Part shown: positions 1 to 8,799 of the stretch, one piece after another
Numbering within the stretch: position 1 is the stretch's first letter
How the letters are laid out: every line of letters begins with the position of its first letter
DNA from: Ruficoccus sp. ZRK36
GTDB lineage: Bacteria; Verrucomicrobiota; Verrucomicrobiia; Opitutales; Cerasicoccaceae
Length of the DNA stretch: 64,000 nucleotides
Assembly: GCF_019603315.1 (NCBI RefSeq)
Contig: NZ_CP080649.1
Coordinates: 1,627,501 to 1,691,500 of the forward strand
Reading direction: 5' to 3'
Translations under genes and position numbers: made by a program
The notes under the pieces: model-generated
The model's database searches: none
What the model was told of the DNA's origin: nothing
Seen by the model: only the letters and a program-made list of their open reading frames with translations

Positions 1-510
1 GCGATCGAGCATCTGGTGGGGTTGGGCCACCGGAAAATAGCTTATTTGGGGGGCGATCCTCAGGTGGCTTCTGAAAGGGCTCGTCGCGATGCCTTCCTGC
101 ATGCGGTTAAGATTCATAAGTTAGCGCTCCCTTCGCGATTTCTTGTGGAAAAGAGCTTTATTGCTGACGAAGCAAAGGTGGCCTTTCGGACTATGCTTGA
201 ATCCGGCCCGCCTCCTAGCGCGGTACTGTGCGGGAATGACCAAATTGCCATGGTGGCCATACGTACGGCACGTAGCATGGGGGTTAATGTCCCCACAGAC
301 ATTTCGGTGGTAGGCTTTTCAAACACGGAAATGGCGAAGTGGTGTGATCCGCCTTTGGCATCTATTAATCAAGGCTTCGAAGAAGTTGGCAAAATGGCGA
401 CACAGGCGGTGCTGCGGGCATTAGCTAAAAATCGCATCAGCACATCAGTCCGAAAGAGTGTTCCCAGCCATTTTATTGCCCGTGCCTCCACGGCTCCGGC
501 GCATAAATGA
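1..510 (+). CDS. LacI-family regulator, C-terminal part (5' end outside window)
   Basis: The reading frame is open from the first base, so the gene begins upstream of the window. About 169 residues remain. They match the ligand-binding half of a LacI/GalR repressor: HLVGLGHRKIAYLGG near the start, then a region like 'PPSAVLCGNDQIAMVAIRTARSMGVNVPTDISVVGFSN', and the usual 'PPLASINQ' stretch. The DNA-binding domain is not visible. Such proteins sense a sugar and control nearby catabolic genes. The next gene runs the other way after a long non-coding stretch, so its targets cannot be read from this window. Confidence 0.9.
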   Translation, partial: AIEHLVGLGHRKIAYLGGDPQVASERARRDAFLHAVKIHKLALPSRFLVEKSFIADEAKVAFRTMLESGPPPSAVLCGNDQIAMVAIRTARSMGVNVPTDISVVGFSNTEMAKWCDPPLASINQGFEEVGKMATQAVLRALAKNRISTSVRKSVPSHFIARASTAPAHK

Positions 511-1089
511 GCGTTTTATGTTGTGAGTCGATATGACTTTTCGTGGGTATCTGAGCCCTCTGCTGCGACCCCATTGCTAGTGATATGGTTTTTCTGTATA
601 GGACAGATAATCTATATGAAGCGAGGTACGACGCCGATCACCGAGTTCCTTCAAGGAATTATCCACTCTAACTCCATACGAGTATATGGCCTGACTAAAC
701 ACTCTATAAACATACGGAATTTAGAGAAACAAGTAACTACACAGGGCCCTATGTCTGGCTCCAAATGATCATAAAAACCCCTCTCTTGTTCCTGTTTTAT
801 CCGCTCCTGACACTGAATCACTCTACCTGAACTGGCCCCGCTGGCTCACGCTGCTGGTGCTGTGCATGAGCTCGATCGTGAGTGGTGTGCTCATCCCCAA
901 GGCGGCCCTTACTCGTCTGGATCCGGGATAAAAGACATATGCCAGTCGAGGTATAGACACGAGCGTTCGTCCCCAAACAGGGGCTCCGGTAGCAGCTTCG
1001 AAACCCAGCCAGCATTCGGGCTCAAGTTACCGGGTAGGTCGGCAGTGAGCAGGGCCCAGGTGTTGTCAGGATCGTTCAGCCACCTACGT
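511..1089. other. Intergenic stretch with no convincing gene
   Basis: These 579 bases separate the LacI fragment from the MFS carrier. Short open frames exist (for example 523-768 from a GTG), but none has a ribosome binding site, a recognisable motif or sensible composition. No tRNA, terminator with a T-run or repeat was identified. Confidence 0.5.
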
Positions 1090-2469
1090 TCATGGAGCTT
1101 CGTAGCTTTTCGTGCCTCCGAGTTGAATAAAACGCTTCAGCACGTAAGCACTGCAGATCAGGGCAGCGATGGTTAAAAGGGCAGCGCATAGAAACGCATA
1201 GCGATAAGCGTTTCCAGAAAGGTCGATGACGAAACCGAGCATTGGCCCGATCAGAATATTCGCTGGTGAGTTAAGCGTACTTTGAGCGGATGAAAACTGT
1301 GCATATTTATCATGCGGGTAGAGGCGTTGCCCCAGTGAGGCCGCGGAAGTATAAAAGCATCCGGATAAGACCCCGTGAAGCACCCAGGCGATCAGGAAAC
1401 TTTTTTGGTCATTCGCAAAGATGAATCCCCAGCCGGTAACGAGCATATAGCCTGTTAGCGAGATGATCACCATGCGTAAGGGGTGAAACAAGTCGACAAG
1501 CCACCCAAGGAAAAAAGAAAGGCAAAGTGAGATAAGGAAGGCGAGCGAGAGATAGTCCCCGTAAGTGTCCATGTCGATGTCGAGACTTTTGGCGTAGGGA
1601 AGCGCGAAGATGTTTACCGAACTGATGGCAACCAGGGAGAACATGATCATTGCGAAGATCGCAAGATAGTAGGGGTTGGTATAGCAGTCTCGGACATATT
1701 CTTTCACTCCGGCCCAAAACCTGCCGCAAATGCCCGGTTGGTTAGATGTGACAGGGGACGGTGGCGGATAGTCCCCCTCCTTAACTTTTAGGCAGACCCA
1801 CAGGAATGAGGTCCCATAAAAGACTGCGATAATCAGCATTATCAAAGTAAAGTGCGATGGGACCTCTCCCATGATCCAGTAGTTGAAAAACATGCCGTCG
1901 ATGAGGCTGATGGCTCTGAAGAAACCATAAAATCGACCAAGCAGTTCTTTCGGAACCACATCATTAATGAGTCCGCCGAAGACGGACTGGCCTATAATCG
2001 TCGCAAATTCAAAAGCCGCCCAGAATACGCTAAAGCATGCTACTGAAACCACCCATTCGCTCTGTCCGGAGAAGTGGTGGGTATGCAGCCAATCCGCGAT
2101 CAACGGGGTGACCGCGATGCCGATCATTCCAAAGGCCGCGATGGGCGTCGTCACGAGTAAGAAGGGTATTCGCCGCCCCCATTTACTTCGATAGCGATCC
2201 GACTTGTAGCTGATAATGGGGCCGAGGAAAAAGCCGATCAGGGCGGGGAAGGAACTGAGAATTAAAGCGAAAACCAGGTTTGGGACATTGAGGCTGTTTA
2301 AATACCATTGAGCCATCGGGCCGACAGAGCGTTCGCGCATGGACCAAGAGAAGTCACCGAATAGCAGGATCATGAAAAGGACCAATATCCCGCTGGAGGT
2401 ATAGGTCAGGGTTCCGCAGCGCCATTGTTTCCGGGGGGCGCTTGGGGAGTTGGAAAGAGGGGAGGGCAT
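1090..2469 (-). CDS. MFS sugar carrier (GPH-like)
   Basis: A 459-residue integral membrane protein with about 12 hydrophobic segments. After the second or third helix it has the MFS motif A-like stretch SDRYRSKWGRRIPFLL, followed by 'VSVACFSVFWAAFEFATII' and 'GLINDVVPKELLGRFYG'. It should move a sugar or oligosaccharide, probably a breakdown product of the polymer cut by the lyase at 4928-7789. It closely resembles the carrier at 19629-21101; both share GDFSWSMR, QWYLN and RAISLIDGM. A CTCAT-N4-ATGAG operator lies about 107 bp upstream of its start. Substrate is not readable from sequence. Confidence 0.9.
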   Translation of the reverse strand: MPSPLSNSPSAPRKQWRCGTLTYTSSGILVLFMILLFGDFSWSMRERSVGPMAQWYLNSLNVPNLVFALILSSFPALIGFFLGPIISYKSDRYRSKWGRRIPFLLVTTPIAAFGMIGIAVTPLIADWLHTHHFSGQSEWVVSVACFSVFWAAFEFATIIGQSVFGGLINDVVPKELLGRFYGFFRAISLIDGMFFNYWIMGEVPSHFTLIMLIIAVFYGTSFLWVCLKVKEGDYPPPSPVTSNQPGICGRFWAGVKEYVRDCYTNPYYLAIFAMIMFSLVAISSVNIFALPYAKSLDIDMDTYGDYLSLAFLISLCLSFFLGWLVDLFHPLRMVIISLTGYMLVTGWGFIFANDQKSFLIAWVLHGVLSGCFYTSAASLGQRLYPHDKYAQFSSAQSTLNSPANILIGPMLGFVIDLSGNAYRYAFLCAALLTIAALICSAYVLKRFIQLGGTKSYEAP

Positions 2470-2575
2470 AGAATGTCGGCAAAAGGTTCCAAGAAGACAG
2501 GTTTTCCCACTCTGCTAAAGAATGGCTCTCTGGCTTTTATTGCGCAAATATAGCGATAGGAGAATGCCAGGCCGA

Positions 2576-2589
2576 CTCATACTGATGAG
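2576..2589. promoter_or_regulatory. Type I LacI-like operator (CTCAT-N4-ATGAG)
   Basis: Palindrome CTCATACTGATGAG with 5-bp arms. It lies between the divergent MFS gene and the PEP-CTERM gene at 2799. The same pattern occurs at 2706, 8784 and 9908. Confidence 0.6.
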
Positions 2590-2705
2590 CGAGCCCCAGC
2601 TCTGAGGCTGTTGATGTCCGTTAAGATGGGAGAGAAACGGGCATGGTAAGCGGTATTCCCGGGGCGATATTTTTTGGGATAAATCGGCAATCACCGCACC
2701 CCATG

Positions 2706-2721
2706 GCTCATATGTATGAGC
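2706..2721. promoter_or_regulatory. Type I LacI-like operator, best copy
   Basis: GCTCATATGTATGAGC has perfect 7-bp arms around a TG centre. It is about 78 bp upstream of the chosen start of the PEP-CTERM gene at 2799 and 130 bp from the site at 2576, so the two could act together. Confidence 0.65.
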
Positions 2722-2798
2722 GTGAAGTGTGTGGTGTTCGCATGTACGCCATACATACTGGTCCTTACATATTCACCCTCACCCCGAAAAACTTGATC

Positions 2799-3623
2799 AT
2801 GAAATCTGGCATTAAGACATTCTACATATCCACTCTTGTTGTATTCGCTTCGCTTTCCGTTGCGTCGGCTCAACTCCTGCTGGAGGACACCTTTGGTGGT
2901 TCAGCCACCTCCAACTTGAACGGAGAATCCGCAACCTATTTTAATACCCTGCTGACCGACTCCGGTGGTAGCGCAACTTGGCTGGCAAAGACCGGCACCG
3001 AGGGCAACTTTTGGGCAGACGGATCACTGACTTCCACGACGCAAGGCAATTTTGACGGCTCCGCTTTCCTTAACATTGGAAGTTATATCAACGACAGCAA
3101 GGGCAACAGCGATGCCCTCTTTAAACTCAGTGCTACTGTTGAAATCACAGGGGGGAGCCAATCGGGGCGATTCGTCTCTCTGGGATTTTTCGATGGTACG
3201 ATGTTAGTCGGGGAGGCATTCTTTACTAAGTCCCGGGGGCTGGGGACGGCGATACAAAGAGCCGTAGACGTTGATGCTACAAACTATTTCGCAGGACCGG
3301 GAAGTACGAATTCTGATGACCCTGGCGATCTCTCCAGTGGTTCGGTCACCTTTTCCATCCTTCTGGATCTGCGCACGTATAACGGCATAGACGACTTCGG
3401 GACGGTTTCCTTCTCTAGCGATGGCGGGGATTCATACGGTTTTTCTTATACTTACAAGTCAGACTATAGTTTTTCCCAGATTGGGTTCTCCTTTAACGAT
3501 ACTCCTAGCAGTGCACAATTCAGCGACCTAAGCCTCACCCAAATACCAGAACTGGGAACGTTTTCCCTGCTGAGTGGCTGCAGTGCTCTGGCATTCATCC
3601 TGGTTCGCCGCCGCAGACGGTAA
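2799..3623 (+). CDS. Secreted protein with PEP-CTERM-like anchor
   Basis: 274 residues. The frame stays open upstream to 2643, but the ATG at 2799 starts a clear signal peptide (MKSGIKTFYISTLVVFASLS..SA-Q) and leaves the operator at 2706 in the promoter, so it is preferred. The C-terminus reads 'IPELGTFSLLSG', a hydrophobic stretch and RRRRR. This is the layout of an exosortase sorting tag, with PEL in place of PEP. The middle is Ser/Gly/Asp-rich and resembles secreted beta-sandwich proteins. Likely an envelope or exported protein made together with the locus I degradation genes. No enzymatic motif seen. Confidence 0.85.
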   Translation: MKSGIKTFYISTLVVFASLSVASAQLLLEDTFGGSATSNLNGESATYFNTLLTDSGGSATWLAKTGTEGNFWADGSLTSTTQGNFDGSAFLNIGSYINDSKGNSDALFKLSATVEITGGSQSGRFVSLGFFDGTMLVGEAFFTKSRGLGTAIQRAVDVDATNYFAGPGSTNSDDPGDLSSGSVTFSILLDLRTYNGIDDFGTVSFSSDGGDSYGFSYTYKSDYSFSQIGFSFNDTPSSAQFSDLSLTQIPELGTFSLLSGCSALAFILVRRRRR

Positions 3624-3885
3624 TACCCGCCAGCCCCCGAGGCATACGCCTATCATCGGCTGCGTCTTGGGGGTGCGCACGCGCAGCTCCCCGGGTCCCA
3701 CGGTGCGTGGCCGCACATGACATGGAGGGCCTTCCCCGGGGCCTCTTCCCCCTGCTAAAAGCCGGGGGCTACACTTTCGATACTGCGTATCGGATTTGGC
3801 ATCTGCGCAAACCGCCTGAGGGCGGTACTATGCCTCAAAAACGTAGATGGAGTTGAGTTCCGGCCCTCTGGGCGCGCAATGGAAC

Positions 3886-4890
3886 TCAGGCCATCAAGGC
3901 AACGCCCGCCTCTGTGATCGGACACTGGGGCGGCTTCCCGCTCAGGAATCGACGACATTCTTCCACGGCCAAACTACCCATCCGGTGGCACTCATATCCA
4001 TTGGAGCCAGCGATATGCGGGGTTAGAAAGACGTTGGGCATTGTTGCCAGTTCGCTCAGGTGGTACGTGCTCTCGTTTCTAATCACATCGATGACGGCAA
4101 AAATATCCGCTCGTTTGCGCAGCACTTCGATCATCTCCGATTCGCGAACGATAGCTCCCCGTGAAGTATTGATAAAGCACGCTCCTGTCGGCATCAACTG
4201 AAGCAGGGACCCCGTTATCATATTCTCTGTCTCTCGTAGCCAAGGCGTGTGTAGCGTGACCACGTCACACTCCGAAAAGATGGTCTCCAAATGATCAACG
4301 CGTTTCGCGCAGCACGATTCAAATAACGATGCGTCGGCATATGGATCGTAAGCGTAGACATCCAAATCCATATGCTGAAGCTTCTGGCAAACCAGTTGGC
4401 CAATAGCCCCCAATGAGATTACCCCAACTTTTGACCCAAAATAAACGCCTTTGATCTTTTCTGTTTCGTCAACTGCCTGGCCGTTTGCCAGGTTTCTATT
4501 CAGCCGCCATGCCTGCTTGAGCGCAAAAATGGCAGATGCCACCGTATATTCCGCAACGGGAATGGCGTTCGCCTGGTAGGCGCTGGTCAGCAGTATGTCC
4601 CGCTGCCAGAAGGCGGGGGTTGCCAGTTTGCGCACACTGCCAGCTCCGTAAAAGAAAGCCTTCAAGTTCGGGAAAGCATTCAACAAATCTTCCGACAGAA
4701 CGGGAGCACCCCATCCGGAGAATATGATTTCCACATCTCCAAAAGCAGACGGAGAGCTCAAAACAAGTTCTTCAGAATATGTTTTTCTATCGTTTTGTGT
4801 TAGCTCATGAATGCGAAGGCAGTCATCATCACTATAAATTCGCGATTTGGCTCTTGTATCCAATAAGAATATGGATCGCGGTTTTTTCAT
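3886..4890 (-). CDS. D-isomer 2-hydroxyacid dehydrogenase
   Basis: 334 residues with the NAD-binding fold of the phosphoglycerate/glyoxylate reductase family. It shows a GVISLGAIGQ nucleotide loop (Ser replacing the usual first Gly), the 'CDVVTLHTPW' strand, NTSRGAIVRE with the conserved Arg, and 'LTPHIAG' with the catalytic His. It begins 37 bp downstream of the lyase-SGNH gene and is probably the last gene of the leftward operon that starts near 8764. It likely reduces or oxidises a 2-keto or 2-hydroxy acid formed during uronic acid breakdown. That substrate class is an inference from context. A second family member is at 21180-22232. Confidence 0.88.
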   Translation of the reverse strand: MKKPRSIFLLDTRAKSRIYSDDDCLRIHELTQNDRKTYSEELVLSSPSAFGDVEIIFSGWGAPVLSEDLLNAFPNLKAFFYGAGSVRKLATPAFWQRDILLTSAYQANAIPVAEYTVASAIFALKQAWRLNRNLANGQAVDETEKIKGVYFGSKVGVISLGAIGQLVCQKLQHMDLDVYAYDPYADASLFESCCAKRVDHLETIFSECDVVTLHTPWLRETENMITGSLLQLMPTGACFINTSRGAIVRESEMIEVLRKRADIFAVIDVIRNESTYHLSELATMPNVFLTPHIAGSNGYECHRMGSLAVEECRRFLSGKPPQCPITEAGVALMA

Positions 4891-4927
4891 TTATGGAAAA
4901 ATCGTATTCATCAGTCAGCGCGGCATG

Positions 4928-7789
4928 TTAATGTGATTTTTCTTCCAGCCAGGACTTCATAAGGGGCCAGGTATAAAGGAGACTCCCTTCTTTGTTCGGA
5001 TGGCTGCCATCGGGAACATATTCTTGATACTTTTGCGGCTCATAAAGCTTTAGCGCATGCCACACAATGAAGTGATCCAGAAGGTCGTAGCCGTTCTTGT
5101 CGGCGTAGATTCGATAATTCTGATTGTATGCTTCAAGCTGCGGCCGCACAGAGCGGCTGCGGTTCCCGTTCGGCGCATCCCAGCCATCATTCATCGTCTG
5201 GAGAACAATGGTCACGTCCGGGTTGTTCGCCCGGATACGGCTGACGATGGCATCAAGATTGGATAAACCTCTCTCGATGGGCATCTGGAATTTTTCATGC
5301 GCATCGTTATAGGCGAATTCGATAACGACCAGGTCGGGATCGTGCTCGATGACGCGCTTCTGGACGTGCCCCAGGCCCCAGTCCGAGTTCTGGCCTGAAC
5401 CGCCTGCATTGATCGTCGTCACTTGCCCTGGATACCGTTTCTCAAACCACTGTGCCATTGCGCGTGTCCATTCGCCGGTCACCGTCAGACTGGTTCCATA
5501 AAACACGACCGTCTGCTTCTTCCCTTCGGCGAGAGACTTGAAGAAATCTGGACGCGCATCGCCGTTCAGGCGTATCAACGGCGACTCTGCGAAATACAGA
5601 CTATGCTTACCGGCTGGCACAAGCAGACGCATGCCTCCATCATCGGGTTCTCCGACTGGCACCACCTTCCCATCCAAAAGAATGCTTTTTGTCTTGGGCC
5701 GGTAGAATGTCATTACACTGGGCTCGCCAAGTTCAACACGCCCGGAATCTGCCTTTATGTAAACGAGAGCACTTTTTTCACTCGAAAACCCAAACGTCCC
5801 GCTATTGTCCAACAGTTTAACTCCTTTTGCAAAAAACCATTTTAGCTTCCCATGGTCCTTCCGAAATAATGCCTGATCTGCCTGCAAGGTGATGTCGTCG
5901 ATGTTGCAGGGTTCAGCCGTTTCATCAGCATTGATGACATAGTCCACCACGCCCGGATGATGCCCTATGGTCAGGCCTGAATAATGGTCGCCCTCAATTC
6001 TCGCGATCGGAGGTTCGGGATAGGCATCATCCGAAGGATATAAAACACTTAAAATGGATGCATGTGCATCCGTGTCCGATGTTAAGAAGTTTGCCTTGAG
6101 ATACTTCCCTACAAGCCCCTCCTTCCATGAAAATGATGCAGTAGCGCCATCGTGAAACTCAACCGAATCCGCTTCCGTCCCAAAATGGATTGATAGTTTC
6201 GGGTGATTTTCCCCGGCCATATCCCATTGGTAGGCACACCCGTCATCAAGTACTGTGTAATTGGCGGAGTATGGATGGAAAATGACATTCGCGTACGCTC
6301 CCGCCTCTTTGGCGACCACAGTGTCCCAAAGCACAAAATAGCCGCCCATTCCGTCCTGGGAATGCACGAATGCTAAAGCGCGATTCTGTGTGCCGTTTGG
6401 GATCGCATTTCCTGAGCTGGCGGATGCGTAGTCAAAATCCGCCGCGGTGAATCCCGAGGTGATCCCGCTCCCGTGACGCTGAACATGATTGTTCAACGTC
6501 GAAGGCTGCCGGTCTTCGCCGACTGAGTAATCAATAAGCACGGTGTTGGATGACACCGCGCGCTTTTTGATGTAATCCCAGCTGAACCCTTTGTAGGGGC
6601 GGCCCCATCCATTGTAGCCGGAATTAGCCATCAGCAAGCTTCCATATCCGGCCAATGTGATTGAATTCACGTCGAAATGGGCGTGATCACCCGCTGTTTT
6701 TGTATTCCAAAGTGCCGCCGCAAGGGCATGGTCCTCTCCGTTCCTCTCGCGGAAGAAGGCGCCGCCATCCGTATATATCCGACTTGAAGCCTCCGATCCA
6801 TTGCTGTGCGGATTGTACGTGAGGTATGTGGAGAGTCGTCCGGGTGCACTCTCAGGCGCTTGGAGCGCTCTGGCATAAGCACCGGCGGTGGCTGAAAAGG
6901 AACCTGCTCTCAAAAGCCCCGATTTGTTTGAGCTAATGAATCGTTCCGGGGCTGTGTCTCCAAAAGTCCAATTCTGTTTCGTTGGGCTTAAGGCAGAGCC
7001 TGTCATCCACTCATAACAGGCGACCATCTGCGGATCATCATACCAATGATCAGCGCCCTGATATTCCAAAATATCCATAAAGAGGTGCTTTTGCTCTCTA
7101 TCAACATTGGTCAGACGGGCTAAGGCATACCCCGGCCCATCCAAAAACACTCCGTCCTCTGAGAGGTACGATGACATATGCGTACGGTAAGCTGTTTTGG
7201 CCGCGTCGAACGCATCAGGGTTGTTGTCATACAATGCCCAAACGCCACGGACGGCATCATTACTGATTTTCCAGGCGGGATTAGTGTTATTAAAATAATC
7301 AGCAACGTCACTCAGCAGGCTCTCCGCCCTTTTTATCTGGTCCTCAGTCAGGTCGTTATAAACGATATCCAACGCGAGAACTGAGTTCATAAAGGCTGCT
7401 CCCGGGGGCACGGTGGTATCCCATTTTGCGCCGTTGAGTTCGTCCCTCAGGTTGCCCGGTGTGCTTTTGTCCCAAATTTCAATCCCCTGAATGATATGCT
7501 CAAGATAGGTCTGTCGATTCGGCTCGTCCAAAATATAGGCCAATGCATTCACACTCATAATAGTCGAGAGCGTCCTTGCGCGGTGCTTGTAGGACTCCGC
7601 GCTGTTGAACTTTAGGGAAGACGCATCCTCCAGCGCCTTGTGCTTCAGGCTTTTCCATGGCTCATACTCAGCCCGCTCCTGTAAGTCGGTATAATCCTGC
7701 TCTCGGACAAGTATAAAGGGATGCTCCGCGTAAAGCGGCAATTGCATCAAAAATACAGCCGCAATGATAATTGATTTAAACATGCTCAT
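4928..7789 (-). CDS. Secreted heparinase II/III-type polysaccharide lyase fused to SGNH hydrolase
   Basis: 953 residues. A signal peptide (MFKSIIIAAVFLMQLPLYA) is followed by an alpha/alpha-toroid lyase domain to about residue 330, then the heparinase II/III beta-domain with GDHAHFDVNSI and SSNTVLID. The last about 200 residues are a separate SGNH/GDSL esterase domain: GTSLT (Ser about 767), 'INAGGSGQNS', 'EFAYNDAH', and DGSHP (Asp about 927, His about 930). The lyase should cleave a uronic-acid polymer by beta-elimination, and the esterase may remove acyl groups from the same chain. A start six bases later (MFKS) is equally possible. The substrate cannot be named. Confidence 0.88.
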   Translation of the reverse strand: MSMFKSIIIAAVFLMQLPLYAEHPFILVREQDYTDLQERAEYEPWKSLKHKALEDASSLKFNSAESYKHRARTLSTIMSVNALAYILDEPNRQTYLEHIIQGIEIWDKSTPGNLRDELNGAKWDTTVPPGAAFMNSVLALDIVYNDLTEDQIKRAESLLSDVADYFNNTNPAWKISNDAVRGVWALYDNNPDAFDAAKTAYRTHMSSYLSEDGVFLDGPGYALARLTNVDREQKHLFMDILEYQGADHWYDDPQMVACYEWMTGSALSPTKQNWTFGDTAPERFISSNKSGLLRAGSFSATAGAYARALQAPESAPGRLSTYLTYNPHSNGSEASSRIYTDGGAFFRERNGEDHALAAALWNTKTAGDHAHFDVNSITLAGYGSLLMANSGYNGWGRPYKGFSWDYIKKRAVSSNTVLIDYSVGEDRQPSTLNNHVQRHGSGITSGFTAADFDYASASSGNAIPNGTQNRALAFVHSQDGMGGYFVLWDTVVAKEAGAYANVIFHPYSANYTVLDDGCAYQWDMAGENHPKLSIHFGTEADSVEFHDGATASFSWKEGLVGKYLKANFLTSDTDAHASILSVLYPSDDAYPEPPIARIEGDHYSGLTIGHHPGVVDYVINADETAEPCNIDDITLQADQALFRKDHGKLKWFFAKGVKLLDNSGTFGFSSEKSALVYIKADSGRVELGEPSVMTFYRPKTKSILLDGKVVPVGEPDDGGMRLLVPAGKHSLYFAESPLIRLNGDARPDFFKSLAEGKKQTVVFYGTSLTVTGEWTRAMAQWFEKRYPGQVTTINAGGSGQNSDWGLGHVQKRVIEHDPDLVVIEFAYNDAHEKFQMPIERGLSNLDAIVSRIRANNPDVTIVLQTMNDGWDAPNGNRSRSVRPQLEAYNQNYRIYADKNGYDLLDHFIVWHALKLYEPQKYQEYVPDGSHPNKEGSLLYTWPLMKSWLEEKSH

Positions 7790-7817
7790 AATGAAAAATA
7801 TAGTTCCGAAGAAGCAC

Positions 7818-8027
7818 TCAGTCGGGAGATCCCGACGGGCCTGGATGGATGTTCTGAGACGTAAGCAAGGCAGCCTCGGACCAGATCGCTTCGTCCAGAT
7901 GGCCGTCTATATTTGGCGTTGCCAATGTCAGCGACACTTGGACTTCCGATACAGCTTGCAGGAGATTAAACATCGTCACGAGTAGCCACGGACATACGAA
8001 AGCACAGCATTTCAAGGCTGAATACAT
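7818..8027 (-). pseudogene. Truncated secreted protein with start of CBM9-like domain
   Basis: 69 codons: a signal-peptide-like start (MYSALKCCAFVCPWLLV..), then 'ATPNIDGHLDEAIWSEAALL', the typical opening of CBM9/DOMON-like carbohydrate-binding domains (IDGxLDxxxW). A TGA stop follows after only about 35 residues of the domain, which normally needs over 150. The next gene starts 28 bp later, so the rest was probably lost by deletion. It sits inside the leftward operon between the prepilin and lyase genes. Confidence 0.6.
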
Positions 8028-8065
8028 ACTTAGTTATTTCCCTAAACGAACGCTCATTAATAACC

Positions 8066-8737
8066 CTATATGTGCTCCTTTAAGCATTCGACATGGCCAT
8101 CAAAGAACAGGTAATTTCGCTTCCCCCCATGGACTGGGTGCTGTGCCGCAAGAGAATTTCCTCGGTAGGATGAGACTACATCTGCATCCAAATCAAAAAG
8201 CATGACTTGCTGCCCCGGATTATCTAATTCATGCAAAGTGGCGGGGGGAGTGGTAGAGCTTCCACCGGCATAACCGAAAGGGCGGATGGATTCACCATTC
8301 ATTAATGTAACTCTGTATTGGACCGCATAGACCCGTGCGCTTGGGTTTTCGGCAACAGTCTCCCCCTCTTGATCGGCCCACGCGGGACAAAGAAAGATAT
8401 CAGCTCGCTGAGGTGTCGAGGTCCCTCCCGGCAGATCCAGATAGGGGGCAATGTAATTCAGCAACACGCCGTCCCTGATATATTCGGGGGCGCGGTACCA
8501 CGCTTGCTGGGCAGACCATAACGGGCCCGGCAGCTTATTTGTATGCTCTCCGGCGTAGAGCATGGTGGCAGTGTGGATCTGACGCATACTTGAACTGCAC
8601 GTGGCAATGTTCGCCATTTGGCGAACGTGGCTCAAGCTGACGACCAGTATCGAAGACAGGATCGCAACCACGGCAATCGTCACAAGCAACTCCAGTAAGC
8701 TAAATGCATAACGTAGATTTGTGCTTGGAGGGGGCAT
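8066..8737 (-). CDS. Prepilin-like protein (type II secretion/H-X9-DG type)
   Basis: 223 residues from the ATG at 8737; an ATG at 8764 is also possible. The N-terminus has the prepilin methylation site and helix (YAFSLLELLVTIAVVAIL). The body has the Trp/Tyr-poor fold typical of these proteins, and the end carries 'NYLFFDGHVECL', the C-terminal DG-H signature. Such single pseudopilins are common in Planctomycetes-Verrucomicrobia-type genomes, and their role is not established. It is the first gene of the leftward operon, with an operator (8784) about 20-45 bp upstream. Two more copies are in loci II and III. Confidence 0.85.
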   Translation of the reverse strand: MPPPSTNLRYAFSLLELLVTIAVVAILSSILVVSLSHVRQMANIATCSSSMRQIHTATMLYAGEHTNKLPGPLWSAQQAWYRAPEYIRDGVLLNYIAPYLDLPGGTSTPQRADIFLCPAWADQEGETVAENPSARVYAVQYRVTLMNGESIRPFGYAGGSSTTPPATLHELDNPGQQVMLFDLDADVVSSYRGNSLAAQHPVHGGKRNYLFFDGHVECLKEHI

Positions 8738-8783
8738 TGTGCTAGCCTGAACTTTTTGATTCATTGACACTACCCAGACGTCA

Positions 8784-8797
8784 CTCATACTTATGAG
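8784..8797. promoter_or_regulatory. Type I LacI-like operator in divergent promoter
   Basis: CTCATACTTATGAG, 6-bp perfect arms. It ends two bases before the ATG of the LacI gene at 8800 and lies just upstream of the leftward prepilin-lyase operon. This position would let one repressor shut both directions and itself. Confidence 0.7.
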
Positions 8798-8799
8798 CG

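Noticed and set aside
523-768. 81-codon open frame starting with GTG
   Set aside because: No ribosome site, no domain, lies in a long spacer.
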